Of a stretch of DNA of 64,000 bases, positions 44,201 to 52,661 are shown piece after piece. The translations under genes were made by a program, and so were the position numbers. Source of the stretch: Blastomussa wellsi (taxonomy: Eukaryota > Cnidaria > Anthozoa > Scleractinia > Plerogyridae). Every line of letters begins with the position of its first letter. Position 1 is the stretch's first letter. The notes beneath the pieces are model-generated. The model worked only from the letters and a program-made list of their open reading frames with translations. It did not search any database and was not told the origin of the DNA. The stretch is from NCBI GenBank assembly GCA_947652115.1, contig OX393573.1:1146138-1210137 (forward strand), in the 5' to 3' direction.

Positions 44201-46353
44201 TGCCTAAAAATAAGATTGAAGAAAAGACAGCTAGTATATTAGACTTGCCACAAGTCGACCTCATGAAGTTCAGGGCAGAAGGTGAATAAACAAGACGAAG
44301 GACTTTTCAGAAAGTCTACTAGTATATTATACTATATAGGTAACAGAGACAATATGCAGGTTGACATTTTTAACCTGGTTATTTTTTTAACTTTTCTCTT
44401 TGGGAGGTGGGGGGAGGGGGCTCTGTACAACCACATCAACTAATTGTTTGCCAGCTATATTGATGAGCTAGTGAACTTACCACCAGAGAACTTGAATTCA
44501 GGTGAAAAGTAGACTTCGTAGTACATGGCAAACCTGGTTGAGTTGCTGTTTTGTATTGTGACAGCATTCCCAAAAGCTTCAAGAATAAACTGAACCTGAC
44601 AAAGAAACCAAATGCAAAAAGTTTACAACAAATTTTACTGATTTACCACCTCAAATATGCTCTATCCACCTTGATCTAGCCTGCGAACGCAGACGTATTT
44701 CCGGCTGTCGAGATTCTCTCCGCCGAAAGAGAATCTTGACAGCCGGAAGTACGTCTGCGTTCGCAGGCTAACCTTGATCATGATGACTAAATACGTAATT
44801 AGCTGACTGAACAGGTGAAATCCATACAAAATGTTTGCCAAGATTTTGGCAAGATCTCTACAAAGTTCTCAGAGAGTTTTTGGCTGCTGAGATTTTTATA
44901 TATCTCGCCAAGATCTTGCCATGAATCTTTTCGATCTGCAGAGATTGTGTTGAGATCTGTGGGTTTTCACTGCAATCTCGACCAGATCTCGCCAAGATCT
45001 TTGCATTCTTGGCCAGATATTGACAAAACCTCAGTAATTTCACCAAGATCTCACCAATCTCACTGAGTCATTACAGAGATCTCAGGTTATTGTTATTGAT
45101 CCGGCCTTAAGTGTCGATCCTCATAGGCACAATGAGGATGAGTGATTATGTGATAGAAACTTCTAGTTTGCCTCTGACTGGATTCAATTTGCATGAAAGA
45201 ATGCAAATTAATAAATCAAAAGCATTCAGACGTTTGAGTTCCTAGTTTTCCTGTACCTGTAAAAACTTTGATTTCAGACTCTGCTGTGCAGGTACAACAG
45301 CATTGATAATATAGCCCAGGATATGCTTGAGGGATTCTGTTTTTCCCGAGGCACTATCACCAGTGAGCACACAACACTGACTTTTTGAAGAGTGACACAT
45401 CGATGAAAGAACAGCCTTGCACTTAGAATACACATGGGATGACAACTGTCTGTCTGTTGGTGAAATCTGATAAGCTTGTATAACCTGGAAAGATAAATAA
45501 ATTATAAATAAATAAATAAATTATAAATAAATAAATAAATCGTAAATGAATAATTTTCATTCCAACACCCCCACTTCTGCCTAGCGGGGGGCTTGCCCTA
45601 TTCCACCGCATCTAAAACACTGCAATTTTCTGATACGAAACACAGTGTTACTAAAAGAGAGTTAATTGCATTCGTTGGAGATCAAGAGCAATTCTTTAAA
45701 GACTCTCGATCTTTCGTATTAAATTAACACAAATTCAATAAACGACGCGTAAAATCTTAATATCTCGCGCACTGTTCAAATAACCACGCGAACATTAGTT
45801 GATAAGCCATATCATGTTTCTTCCGTGAATATATTTTATCGCATTTGTTTTGTTCCATTCGCAAATCTAAACGTTAATAACTTTGATATGGATCGCAATA
45901 AGTTGAGGTCGTGATAGCTTTACAGTCATCGCAGCGTATCAACAGGTATACACATCTTAATATTAAATGAAGCCAGTAGCCTAATATCAGCGCGATCAAT
46001 ATCAGATCGAGTTTGAACTCAGCTCACCTCAGTCCCATATATCGGTAGACTTTTAAATGGATTCACGGAGAGCAAAACATCACCGATAGCCGTCTGTAAT
46101 TGAGATCAAAACACGTTTAGATGCATATAACAATTAAAGGTCGGCAAAATAACATTACAATGCATCGATCTTTGAAGGGACAGAATATTTAGCAGCGATT
46201 GCAAGAAGCTCAACTGTTACATGTTTCAGGAAGTACTCCACTCACATAAATTTTTTCACAGCTGTATCGTCTTCTTAATAGCTCAACCACGGCTCTTTCG
46301 TTGATTGTTTTGATGTCAAGTGAAGCGAGATCGTCACCCTCGCAGCCCGCCAT
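25693..46353 (-). CDS. Unconventional myosin with divergent motor, one IQ motif and C-terminal MH2-like domain
   Basis: Exons (5' to 3'): 46353-46246, 46093-46028, 45484-45257, 44595-44481, 44203-44151, 43345-43251, 42669-42555, 42020-41900, 40942-40871, 40524-40377, 39890-39746, 38709-38629, 37782-37618, 37104-37029, 36108-36030, 35592-35563, 34607-34535, 34201-34146, 33724-33575, 32715-32598, 32345-32264, 31890-31799, 31586-31500, 30789-30608, probably 29770-29721, 29230-29161, 28603-28529, 28099-28034, 27277-27082, 26264-25693. Total about 1190 aa. P-loop GDSASGKT (about 100-107), switch I NSNSTRF (about 150), switch II DVFGFE (about 385), IQ about 721-740, MH2-like about 855-1000. All phases join except 31500 to 30789, where one base is unexplained. 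The myosin class is not settled: the motor is too divergent for me to place, and there is no N-terminal kinase or ankyrin block. Confidence 0.93.
26465..26610. repeat. Dispersed repeat, inverse copy at 35655-35790
   Basis: GATATTTGTTTACAAACA... AACAAGTTAAACAAAAGAGC... TTTCACTAGCCAATAGTATT is the reverse complement of the stretch at 35655-35790. Both are non-coding, about 140 bp, in opposite orientation within one gene. No inverted ends are clear. Confidence 0.6.
26965..27081. repeat. Degenerate tandem repeat next to the MH2-exon donor
   Basis: Four imperfect units of about 28-41 bp containing TG(C/A)GTGACATTA: TGCGTGACACTACAAGTTAC, TGTGCGACATTGCAAGTTAA, TGCGTGACATTAAAGTACTG, TGAGTGACATTACC. 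The last unit overlaps the 5' splice site (gtaatg on the minus strand) of exon 27277-27082. Confidence 0.55.
27082..29230 (-). CDS. Myosin tail exons: MH2-like domain
   Basis: Exons 29230-29161, 28603-28529, 28099-28034 and 27277-27082 join in phase 0. They encode [79 protein letters not shown] and [26 protein letters not shown]2 domains have, in this order, an IFVQS strand, an IPPGxxLKIF turn, a helix with EFAxLL, and the invariant SFVKGWG...TPCW(I)E. The match is by order and motif: [34 protein letters not shown]. The C-terminal SSxS phospho-motif of receptor SMADs is absent here because the chain continues. Function is inferred only: a docking domain for cargo. Confidence 0.75.
27299..27530. 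mobile_element. Foldback element beside an MH2-exon acceptor
   Basis: GAGCCCATGAGAAGGAGCC and GAGTCAACCCTGTCCCGTAT in the left arm (27299-27385) are matched in reverse complement in the right arm (27440-27530: ATACGGGACAGGGTTGACTC, GGCTCCTTCTCATGGGC). The arms are about 85-90 bp. It begins about 20 bp from the acceptor of exon 27277-27082. Confidence 0.7.
28770..28912. repeat. 28-bp minisatellite, about five units
   Basis: Imperfect units of 27-29 bp with pattern CCGG(C/T)GA-C-A-CGCGGGAA(T/A)A-GT, alternating between CCGGCGACAAACGCGGG and CCGGTGACCAGCGCGGG types. GC-rich, in an intron between MH2-like exons. Confidence 0.75.
29721..29770 (-). CDS. Possible small myosin exon between linker and MH2-like domain
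   Basis: Between tctcccag (acceptor) and gtttgt (weak donor) lies a 50-nt open stretch, [16 protein letters not shown] plus two bases. Its start and end phases are exactly those needed to join the exon ending at 30608 to the one starting at 29230. The fit of phase is the only support. Confidence 0.4.
30240..30309. mobile_element. Short palindromic element with ACCTCGTTCCCAGGGTC ends
   Basis: AACCTCGTTCCCAGGGTC is followed after about 34 bp by GACCCTGGGAACGAGGTT: 18-bp perfect arms, possible extended hairpin. A MITE or foldback remnant in an intron. Not a terminator, since this is eukaryotic Pol II DNA. Confidence 0.65.
30608..30789 (-). CDS. Myosin exon 24: Ser/Pro-rich linker
   Basis: Reads [18 protein letters not shown] then [18 protein letters not shown] and [11 protein letters not shown] up to donor gtgagt at 30607. 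Low-complexity with several SP sites, like a SMAD-type linker between N-terminal part and MH2 (comparison only). It needs one base from the previous exon that the 31500 donor does not provide, so either a different donor at about 31490 or a small missed exon exists. Confidence 0.7.
31500..32345 (-). CDS. Myosin exons 21-23: lever arm with one IQ motif
   Basis: [20 protein letters not shown] leads into [20 protein letters not shown], an IQ motif (IQxxxRGxxxR) that should bind calmodulin or a light chain. The motif is split by an intron (32264 to 31890) with phase G/TT kept. A charged segment [10 protein letters not shown] and [15 protein letters not shown] follow. Only one IQ is visible, so the lever is short. 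Confidence 0.85.
32598..38709 (-). CDS. Myosin exons 12-20: C-terminal half of motor and converter
   Basis: Carries [100 protein letters not shown] (SH1 helix and converter), and [17 protein letters not shown]. These are the expected myosin landmarks in order. Exon 35592-35563 is a 30-nt micro-exon in loop 2. The intron 33575 to 32715 contains a 5-bp satellite. Confidence 0.94.
32884..33445. repeat. Pentanucleotide satellite (TGTGC/TGTGT)n
   Basis: About 560 bp of imperfect 5-bp repeats, core 32945-33290, mainly TGTGC with TGTGT, TGTTC and TATGC variants. It is strand-asymmetric: the plus strand is almost free of A in the core. Because the period is 5, all plus frames stay open (VLCCA-type translation), which is an artefact. 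It lies in the intron between myosin motor exons 33724-33575 and 32715-32598. Confidence 0.95.
34964..35293. mobile_element. Foldback MITE, family with CTCGTCCCCAGAGCC ends, copy 2
   Basis: Same arms and loop as 1367-1637 (CACGAGGAACAAGTGGCTC, CAAACAAAAGTGAGTCCAAT). The right arm carries small duplications (CAGAGCCACT repeated). It lies in a myosin intron. The left arm has decayed (CCAGATCCGCTTG). Confidence 0.75.
35655..35790. repeat. Dispersed repeat, inverse copy of 26465-26610
   Basis: GAAACAAAGAGCTCTTTTGT, TTAACTTGTTGGCAATTTAA and GTTTGTAAACAAATATCTTC pair with the reverse complement at 26465-26610. Myosin intron. Confidence 0.6.
36330..36632 (-). mobile_element. tRNA-derived SINE, copy 3
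   Basis: Minus-strand copy with a good B box (GGTTCAAGCCC) near 36573-36583 and A-box-like ATGGTTAGTGCGCTGGAC just 5' of it. Body ATGGACTAGCATCCCATCC and tail CCACTAGGCTCGTATGCAG ending in GACTTTACC. It is the best-preserved copy in the window. Myosin intron. Confidence 0.85.
37434..37551. repeat. 59-bp tandem duplication
   Basis: TTCCGAAGCAACATAATTAA recurs at 37441 and 37500, with the following AGCTGCTGTCTTCACTGATG. The two copies are nearly identical (one base change, GTACAATC versus GAACAATC), so the duplication is recent. Intronic. Confidence 0.9.
39135..39297. repeat. 163-bp inverted repeat
   Basis: CTAGAAGATGGGTTTCCCA at the left and ATACCCATCTTCTAG at the right; GAGGTCTAGAAAAGC pairs with GCTTTTCTAGACCTC inside. 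Arms are about 65 bp with mismatches. Probable foldback element in a myosin intron. Confidence 0.7.
39746..46353 (-). CDS. Myosin exons 1-11: N-terminal half of motor
   Basis: Start ATG at 46351-46353 ([20 protein letters not shown]); a GTG-led frame extends further but has no ATG. Then [33 protein letters not shown] (P-loop; usual GESGAGKTE), [11 protein letters not shown] after switch I (usual SSRFGK), [44 protein letters not shown], and [20 protein letters not shown] with [14 protein letters not shown] (switch II and relay). The GKT and DxxGFE elements needed for nucleotide use are intact. The switch I Arg is kept but the following Gly-Lys is changed to Ala-Met. Confidence 0.95.
41018..41690. 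repeat. Tandem repeat of about 61 bp with CCAATATTGG palindromes
   Basis: Units of about 61 bp built on GGCTAGGCCAATATTGGACC and AACATTGAGCAAT, alternating GGTTGGATATAGG with GGTTACTAATAGG, giving a dimer of about 120-130 bp. There are six clear units at 41040-41400, an inverted unit at about 41455-41500 and one more at 41570-41660. Not coding; the long minus-strand frame across it is repeat-driven. Confidence 0.85.
43795..44000 (-). mobile_element. tRNA-derived SINE, copy 4 (3'-truncated)
   Basis: Minus strand: TGATTAGTGCACTGCTGATC, CTTGGGCAAGACACTG, GTGTATAAATGGGTTCAGG, TGCTGGGGGTAACCTTGTG, ATGGACTAGCAGAGATTCC. The tail after that is missing. The A/B boxes are degraded. Myosin intron. Confidence 0.75.
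44677..44770. mobile_element. 94-bp hairpin MITE with TAGCCTGCG ends and 9-bp target duplication
   Basis: Nearly perfect palindrome: TAGCCTGCGAACGCAGACG at the left end and CGTCTGCGTTCGCAGGCTA at the right, with the core GCTGTCGAGATTCTC. A perfect 9-bp direct repeat ACCTTGATC flanks it (44668-44676, 44771-44779). Its ends start like those of the 886-bp element at 12117. Confidence 0.9.
45487..45541. repeat. (AAAT)n microsatellite
   Basis: ATAAATAAAT runs interrupted by TTATAAAT, about 55 bp, just inside the intron upstream of the P-loop exon. Confidence 0.9.
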
Positions 46354-49300
46354 ATTTGTGCCAAAGTCACTAAAGTCCCCTCGGGAGTCCACTAGTATTT
46401 ATTGTCCACTTCCTTGTTCTGATGCATATTTCTAATTCTTTGAACCCGCGTGGCTTCCACGCGCGCTGAGAGCGACACGACGTTGACTTCAAAGTCAAGG
46501 TTCCGTATTACTCCAATTACCTAATCCGTGAATCAATTTCGTCAGTTACATTTAAAATTAACAGTGCTCGAAATTGGAAAACAAATCCAAGTTGTCTTTA
46601 CAGAAAATACCAGACAACCAAGCTAACCCCTGACTTTGGCTGCCCTAATGAGGGTTTGGTTGTCCTTAAAAATTAATGTTGTATGATTTTTGCCTAGTTA
46701 TAGCATTTGACAAGACAACTACCCCATGCCTCTATTTTCATAGTTCTTGGAGTGCTGCAAATAATAAATCAATAATGCTTCAAACAAAGTTAGTGAGGCC
46801 ATTTACATGTTGCCCTATTTCCCGGACACCGGACACCTCGACTTAACGATTCCGTATTTCGTTGAAACAATAAAACAAATCCGATCGATATGTTCCAAAG
46901 ACTTAACGACTAGTCAGCTTTCGTCTGATTCCTTTGTGGCCAAGCCACGCTCCGGTTAGGCGGGAACATTGAAGTTTTTATCGAGGTAGGTGAAAAGCGG
47001 TCTGTTCTCACAAAATACGATACAGATTAAACTTTTTTTTGGACATAAGTAAAGCTTAAAGGACTAGGTTTGTCAGTAGTAGTAGTAGTTTGTCAAGCAT
47101 AGAAATGAACTAATTAATGTTGAAAACTGAACTGAAAGCAACAAAAAATATTTACGTTAATTACAAAAACAAGACTAAAGGCGACAGAACATAGAAAATT
47201 AACTCTCGTGGCCACAACGGTCAAAAGTTCCCACTACATACGGGACGATAACTAATATGTCAAATCCCCTAGCTATCCCCCCCCCCCCTCCGTCATCCCC
47301 GGCTTAACATTGATAGGTGCGTAAGGAATAGTTGCTATAACAGGAAAAGCAATATTTGACAGAAAGCAAAACATGTCCACACTGAGAGTAATATAAAAGT
47401 TAAAATAACAAAACGGTTTCATTGAAATGCCTCCATGGTACATCAAGGGTGTACAAAATTATGTTGGCAATTTTCAGAAAAAAATGTTTATTCATTATTC
47501 TAAATAACAGCCCAGCCGAGTAGCCTATAATAAAGCATATTTAGCAAATTTCTCTGAAGCTGGCAAACATTACTCCTTGTGACTTCCGATCATCATAACT
47601 CGCCAGATTTGCAAATGGAGAAGGCTAAACCATTTAGCCATCTACATTTTGACTTTGCGAGACAAGAATTCGATACTTTGCCTGTTTTCTCCCTGAAACA
47701 CGTGATGTGGCGGCGCGTGATTTGGGGGGCGGACGGGTTCAAAGTACGGAACTTGATAAAGCATGGGTTTTGTTGCATTTTATTTGAGCTGGCTTTCTGG
47801 CTGGTTTCATTTTAAAAAACTGCTACACCGTGCTGACGAGTTCCAATAAGAACGAAACAGCTGTCCACGGTTGCACCCTTGCTTTATCGGTTTCTGTCGG
47901 GTTGTTGTCTCGCAAAGTCAATTTTTTCACGTAGTATCAGCTTTGCAGTTATGTTTGTGTTACAAAAGTTTTCCTTTGTCCTAGAAACAGGGTAGGTGTT
48001 GAATTTGTTTTAACTTTTTCCACAGACGCAAGACGTTCACGCCTTTCCTTTTTCTATTTAACGCACGTAAAGCCAGTTAAATTCACGCCCGTTAACGTAC
48101 GGAAAAGTACACGACAGTGGAAATCCACCGTTATGTTATCCACCGTGTTGCAGCGGCAACACCTTTTTAGATGGACGGGTGGTGCAGGATACATAACGTC
48201 CACTCCTAGGAACTCCCATAACTCTTTTCGGCGCTTCGTGTATCTTCGTAGCTCTTCCTTCTCCTGTTCTTCATGTGGTTTCGTGTTATTTTATGGAATT
48301 TTTATCACGAGAGTGAATATAACAGCTTTCCCGTCAATCGAACGAGTACAGGTGAACGTAACGACAAACGCGTGACTTTTAGCAAGTTCAGCCAGAAGCA
48401 GCGAGCGTGCAAGTTCTCGGTGAGTGAGCGTATAAATTCTTTAATACCACGGTATGCAGCTATGTTGTTCATGAGCATCCTGTCTCCAATAAGCAACACC
48501 CCTTGAGGTAATGCACTAAAATATGCATCCTACGTGAGCATCGAATACTTTTAACAGTCGCCCCAGTCGCCATGGATGTAAATAAACTTTTCTTCTGTGT
48601 TTTGTAAGTCCTTCCAGGGGGTAAAAGCGACATGCGTGTCGCATGCCCTTAAAACTGACGACATGGGGATTTCTAAATAGCAACAAGTGACATGATTACG
48701 CTCCTAAAATGCTACAGCGACACAATAAACAGTGAAAAACGACGGTGACATTGGAAAGTTGTGCGTTTACCAAAGTATTGCCGGTTTGTAACCAATCCCA
48801 GAAGACTCAAATGACAGTGAGCGTGGCGGCCATGTTGGATGACCAAACAAAAGAGGCCAATAAGAAATCTTTTGTTTGATGACGTCACTTGCAAACCCTT
48901 ATTAAACACCAGCTTGTTTGGCTCATTTGAAAAAAGTGTAGTACCAATTTGCTTCTTTTGCGCTAACGAAGTTAATCGGGGCTTGTACGCTCAATGCATG
49001 TTTAGATGGCTTTGTTCAGCAGTGGATCTCAGTGATGCGTGACATTTTCTCTTGGTACAATGAAGAAAAGTTCAATATACAATGCACATGTAAGCTTTAA
49101 TAAAATAATTGAGATACTACGCGTGCTCTCATTGGTTGTCATGTGTACTTAGATGAGATTAGGTAAACACAGTTGTGACGTTTACATGCAGTTCTGTGCG
49201 TAATTTAAGAAATATTAATTTTTATCAAAGAAATAAAGGACATTTTCTGTGTTTACATACCTTCATCTAAACACTCAGGGGTTTGGAAGAATTATTAAAG

Positions 49301-50346
49301 ATACTCAAACCCAACACGCAGTCAAGGGTTTGCAAAACTGTCTTGAATTCTCCCCAAAACCCTCGTGTTTAGATGAGGCTATGTAAACATGGAACATGTC
49401 CTCTATTCCTCAAATGCAATTGTTGTTATAACGTTTGAACATCTAAAGAAAGTTTTAAAGTTAGAAAACCTTCAACTTCACGTCATCTACTCAATGAAAT
49501 ATTTGAATACAAGTTATCGCATTATCACATTTGAACATCATGTCACGTTAAAAACCTAACCATCAATTGTAGCTTATTTCAAGTGCCCTCCACGATAAAT
49601 GTAGCATGTAAGTGACTCAGAATGCAGGAAATTGCATTTCTGTGGGTTCAGATTTTCAAAATTTTCCTGCAGGAGCCTTCCCCCAAAGACCCCTAGCAGC
49701 ATTCGGCCTTCATCGCTTGCAAAGTGTTTCCTACTGAGCAGTGTGGTAGTCTGATTTAGCCCTGTAGCTAAACAGTTTCTCACAAAAAAGGAGGGAGGAG
49801 GGGTACTCGTATTATACACAAGGGAGGGTGGGTAGTCCTGAGGTCCTGGAGGTGATATTGCAAACCCCCCCAAAAAAACAAGCTTGTGTATGATTTTGCA
49901 TGTTGCTGAAAACGTGAATGAATAAAGAATAAACAAAAAGTTTGCTCAAAGATGTGACTCAAAAAAATATGCATATTTTTTGAGACCTAAAAAAATATGT
50001 GACATATCGCTTGACCCAAAATAATACCAAGCATGTAAATTTTCAGCCCCCAGAAATATGTTGGACCCCCTGTCATGTTTACTGCAAGTACCCCCCCCCC
50101 CTGCCCTGGGGGTACAGTTATGTACACTACAAACATCGGGACATAGCTGTTCCCTTGGAACGCCTCTTTAGTGTCGGGGAAACCTATTACACTCGGGGGG
50201 GGGGGGGGACCAATTACTCTTGGGGATGAGCCAGTAAAGTATGTAATGTATGTATGTACTCAGATCTTCACTGTCAGTTTGTAAAACCCTTTTCATATTC
50301 TAATAACACCCTGTGTTCATTAAATAATAATTATATTTTTTAACAG
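46354..50346. other. Divergent intergenic region between myosin and zinc-finger gene
   Basis: About 4 kb. Left part: expected promoter of the minus-strand myosin (ATG 46353), with no TATA box recognised. Middle: C-run near 47279-47289. At about 48421, CTCG/gtgagtg could be the donor of a 5' non-coding exon of the zinc-finger gene, since that gene's coding exon starts with an acceptor. C and G runs near 50091 and 50189. Open frames are short and unconvincing. Confidence 0.5.
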
Positions 50347-50354
50347 AAATAAAG

Positions 50355-51731
50355 ATGTCTTCTCCATCTCAAGGAGCTTTAAATATTAATTCGTCTGTTG
50401 ATTCAAGTTCAGTTGAATGTGGACAGTGTGGACGACACTTTGTTTCACTGTTGGATTTAGAAACTCACCTGTCAGACCCTTCTCCATGCATAGAAAAGCT
50501 CTTCAGATGTAAAGACTGTGGAGAGTACTTTCAATTGGAGAACAAATTGAAAGAGCATGAAAAAAAGCATGAGGTTGAAGAGTCTATAAGTTCATTGCCA
50601 AACCCTGAAGAATCTTCTGGTGAGGGCATCCGTAAAAAACGTGTTAGATCTAAGAGACATACCACAGAGCATGCCACGAAGCATGGGGTTCAAGAGTCTT
50701 TAAGTTCATTGTCAAACTCTGAAGAATCTTCTGGCCAAGGGATCCGTGAAAGCCTTGTTAAATCTAAGGAGCTTACAACACTTTATAATTGCACATATTG
50801 TGAGAAGTCTTTCAAGAATCAGAATCGCTTTAAACAACATGAAAGGAAACAACACACTGGTGAATTACCCTTTAAATGCTCATATTGTGAGAAGAGTTTC
50901 AGGATCCAGTCACAACGCAAAATCCACGAACGATTCCATACTGGAGAGAGGCCCTTTTCATGTAACCAGTGCAGCAAGTCCTTTGTGACAGTGACATGTT
51001 TACGTTATCATCAGCAGAGCCAACATGACCAAGAGAAACGGTACAAGTGTTCCCACTGTGATAGTGCCTTCAATATTCCATCAAAGCTCAAAGCGCATCA
51101 ACGACACCATACAGGAGAAAAACCATTTAAGTGCCCTCACTGTGACAGATCTTTTTCAAAGAAGTCATCCCTTCGCCCTCACATTAATCAAAAGCATACT
51201 GAAGTACCAACATTATTTAACTGTGCCCACTGTGATAAGGATTTTATCAGTAAGTCTAGTCTGGAAGTGCATAAAAGAATTCATACAGGTGTGAAGCCGT
51301 TTAAATGCAGCAAATGCAACTGCCCGTTTGCAACCACGTCACAGCTTCTCGTTCATGAACGTGCACATGAGAAGAAGCGCTACAAATGTAGTGAATGTAA
51401 CCACATCTTTGTGAATCCTACATGCTTTAGACGACATAAGGAAACTCACACTGGTGTGATCAGAATTAGGAACTACAAATGTGCTGATTGTGATAAGGCA
51501 TTTAGGCGTCCGTATATGCTTAAGGAACACCAGCAAACTCACTCAGCGGAGAGAAAGTTTCAGTGTAGTCTCTGTAACAGATTTTTCAAGACTACCAGGA
51601 TTCGGACAATTCACATGCGAACACACGAAGCAAAGTCCATAAAATGTAACCACTGCAATAAAATCTTCAAGAATTCACAAAGTTTATCAGAGCATACAAA
51701 AATTCATCATCCTGAACGGTCCCACAAATGA
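50355..51731 (+). CDS. C2H2 zinc-finger protein, about 13 fingers
   Basis: 458 aa from ATG at 50355 to TGA at 51729-51731. The acceptor ttaacag/AAAT lies at 50346/50347, eight bases before the ATG, so the 5' UTR is spliced from an upstream exon. Fingers are of the C-x2-C...H-x3-5-H type: a partial one near residues 22-45, FRCKDC near 51, then a run from YNCTYC to IKCNHC with TGE(K/R)PF linkers at several sites (TGERPF, TGEKPF, TGELPF). Residues about 71-145 hold a 38-residue duplicated Ser/Glu-rich linker. No KRAB, BTB or SCAN domain. Nuclear DNA binding is expected by family; no target or orthologue can be named. Its C-terminus looks truncated by a stop at a zinc ligand (see findings). Confidence 0.92.
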   Translation: MSSPSQGALNINSSVDSSSVECGQCGRHFVSLLDLETHLSDPSPCIEKLFRCKDCGEYFQLENKLKEHEKKHEVEESISSLPNPEESSGEGIRKKRVRSKRHTTEHATKHGVQESLSSLSNSEESSGQGIRESLVKSKELTTLYNCTYCEKSFKNQNRFKQHERKQHTGELPFKCSYCEKSFRIQSQRKIHERFHTGERPFSCNQCSKSFVTVTCLRYHQQSQHDQEKRYKCSHCDSAFNIPSKLKAHQRHHTGEKPFKCPHCDRSFSKKSSLRPHINQKHTEVPTLFNCAHCDKDFISKSSLEVHKRIHTGVKPFKCSKCNCPFATTSQLLVHERAHEKKRYKCSECNHIFVNPTCFRRHKETHTGVIRIRNYKCADCDKAFRRPYMLKEHQQTHSAERKFQCSLCNRFFKTTRIRTIHMRTHEAKSIKCNHCNKIFKNSQSLSEHTKIHHPERSHK

Positions 51732-51935
51732 AGTCTGTGTGGGAAATCTTTTACAGCGTCTTCAGTCTTCAGATATCATAAATGAATGCACAACCCCGGC
51801 AAAATGTACCAACTTTGGTGAATGTTTTAGAGATTATGTGAGAATACTTGAAAATCCATGAAAGGAATCATGCTGGTGAGACACCCTATAAATTTCTTCT
51901 CTGCAATGAAGGCTTTGGAACCTGATAGTTTCATA
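51732..51935 (+). pseudogene. Decayed zinc-finger remnants downstream of the stop
   Basis: Directly after the TGA, the same frame reads SLCGKSFTASSVFRYHK then another stop. Further on, in a shifted frame, NHAGETPYKF is a decayed TGEKPYKC linker, followed by LLCNEGFGT. At least two former fingers are recognisable, so the ancestral protein was longer. Confidence 0.75.
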
Positions 51936-52085
51936 TTACATGAGAAAACAGTCAATGAGAACACTTAAACAAAGGCTTAAGTGACTTGGGAGAAATGCAA
52001 AATCTTATGGAAAGTCACAGCCAATATGTTACAATCGGCTGTGGTAACGAGCCTGTGAAATGTAGCGACGGGTGGCGCTGTTCCA

Positions 52086-52091
52086 AATAAA
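52086..52091 (+). terminator. Possible poly(A) signal of the zinc-finger gene
   Basis: AATAAA in CCAAATAAACACTGG, 355 bases after the stop. A second AATAAA lies at 52330-52335 and could be the alternative end. Confidence 0.45.
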
Positions 52092-52661
52092 CACTGGATA
52101 TTCTTTTGGGTGGGGAAAATCTGTTGTATGTGTAACAGAATCACAACAATGATGAAACCATTATTTTTCCATGTACTTTTCAGTCACATTGTTTTATTAT
52201 TTGCCCTATGTGGTCATGGAGTGATTGTCATCTGCCATTTGTACTTGGTAGATATCCTGTAATATATTTTAGTCTTGCAAAGCGCTGCAAACGGCAACTT
52301 TTTAGCTGTGAAATGCAAGTACTTCGTTGAATAAATTAGAAAATAATTATCCTTCTCAATCTTGCATAACATAGTGTGGTTTTTTTTTTAATAACTTTTT
52401 ATTGTTAAGAGCAATACATACAAAACATGGTAAGCAACACAGACAATCTGTAGCAAAATTAACGTCAGGAAATCATGGTTTAAGAATTGAAACTGGTATA
52501 ACAGGTAAGTCGATTTTATTATTTTTCTCCTTATTTTGAACTATTTTGTACGATCGTTATATTCCCATACAAACTCTTATATGTTGACGGTGCGCTAGCT
52601 GTGCTATTTTTGGTTTCTATGAGCAAGGTGCCTGGTGGGTAATACACATTAACAGATTGAG

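Noticed and set aside
46390..46392. GTG start 13 codons upstream of the myosin ATG
   Set aside because: Not an animal start codon in this context; the ATG at 46353 gives a normal myosin N-terminus.
48133..48375. 80-codon plus-strand frame as a gene
   Set aside because: No protein-like features; at most this region holds a 5' untranslated exon of the zinc-finger gene.
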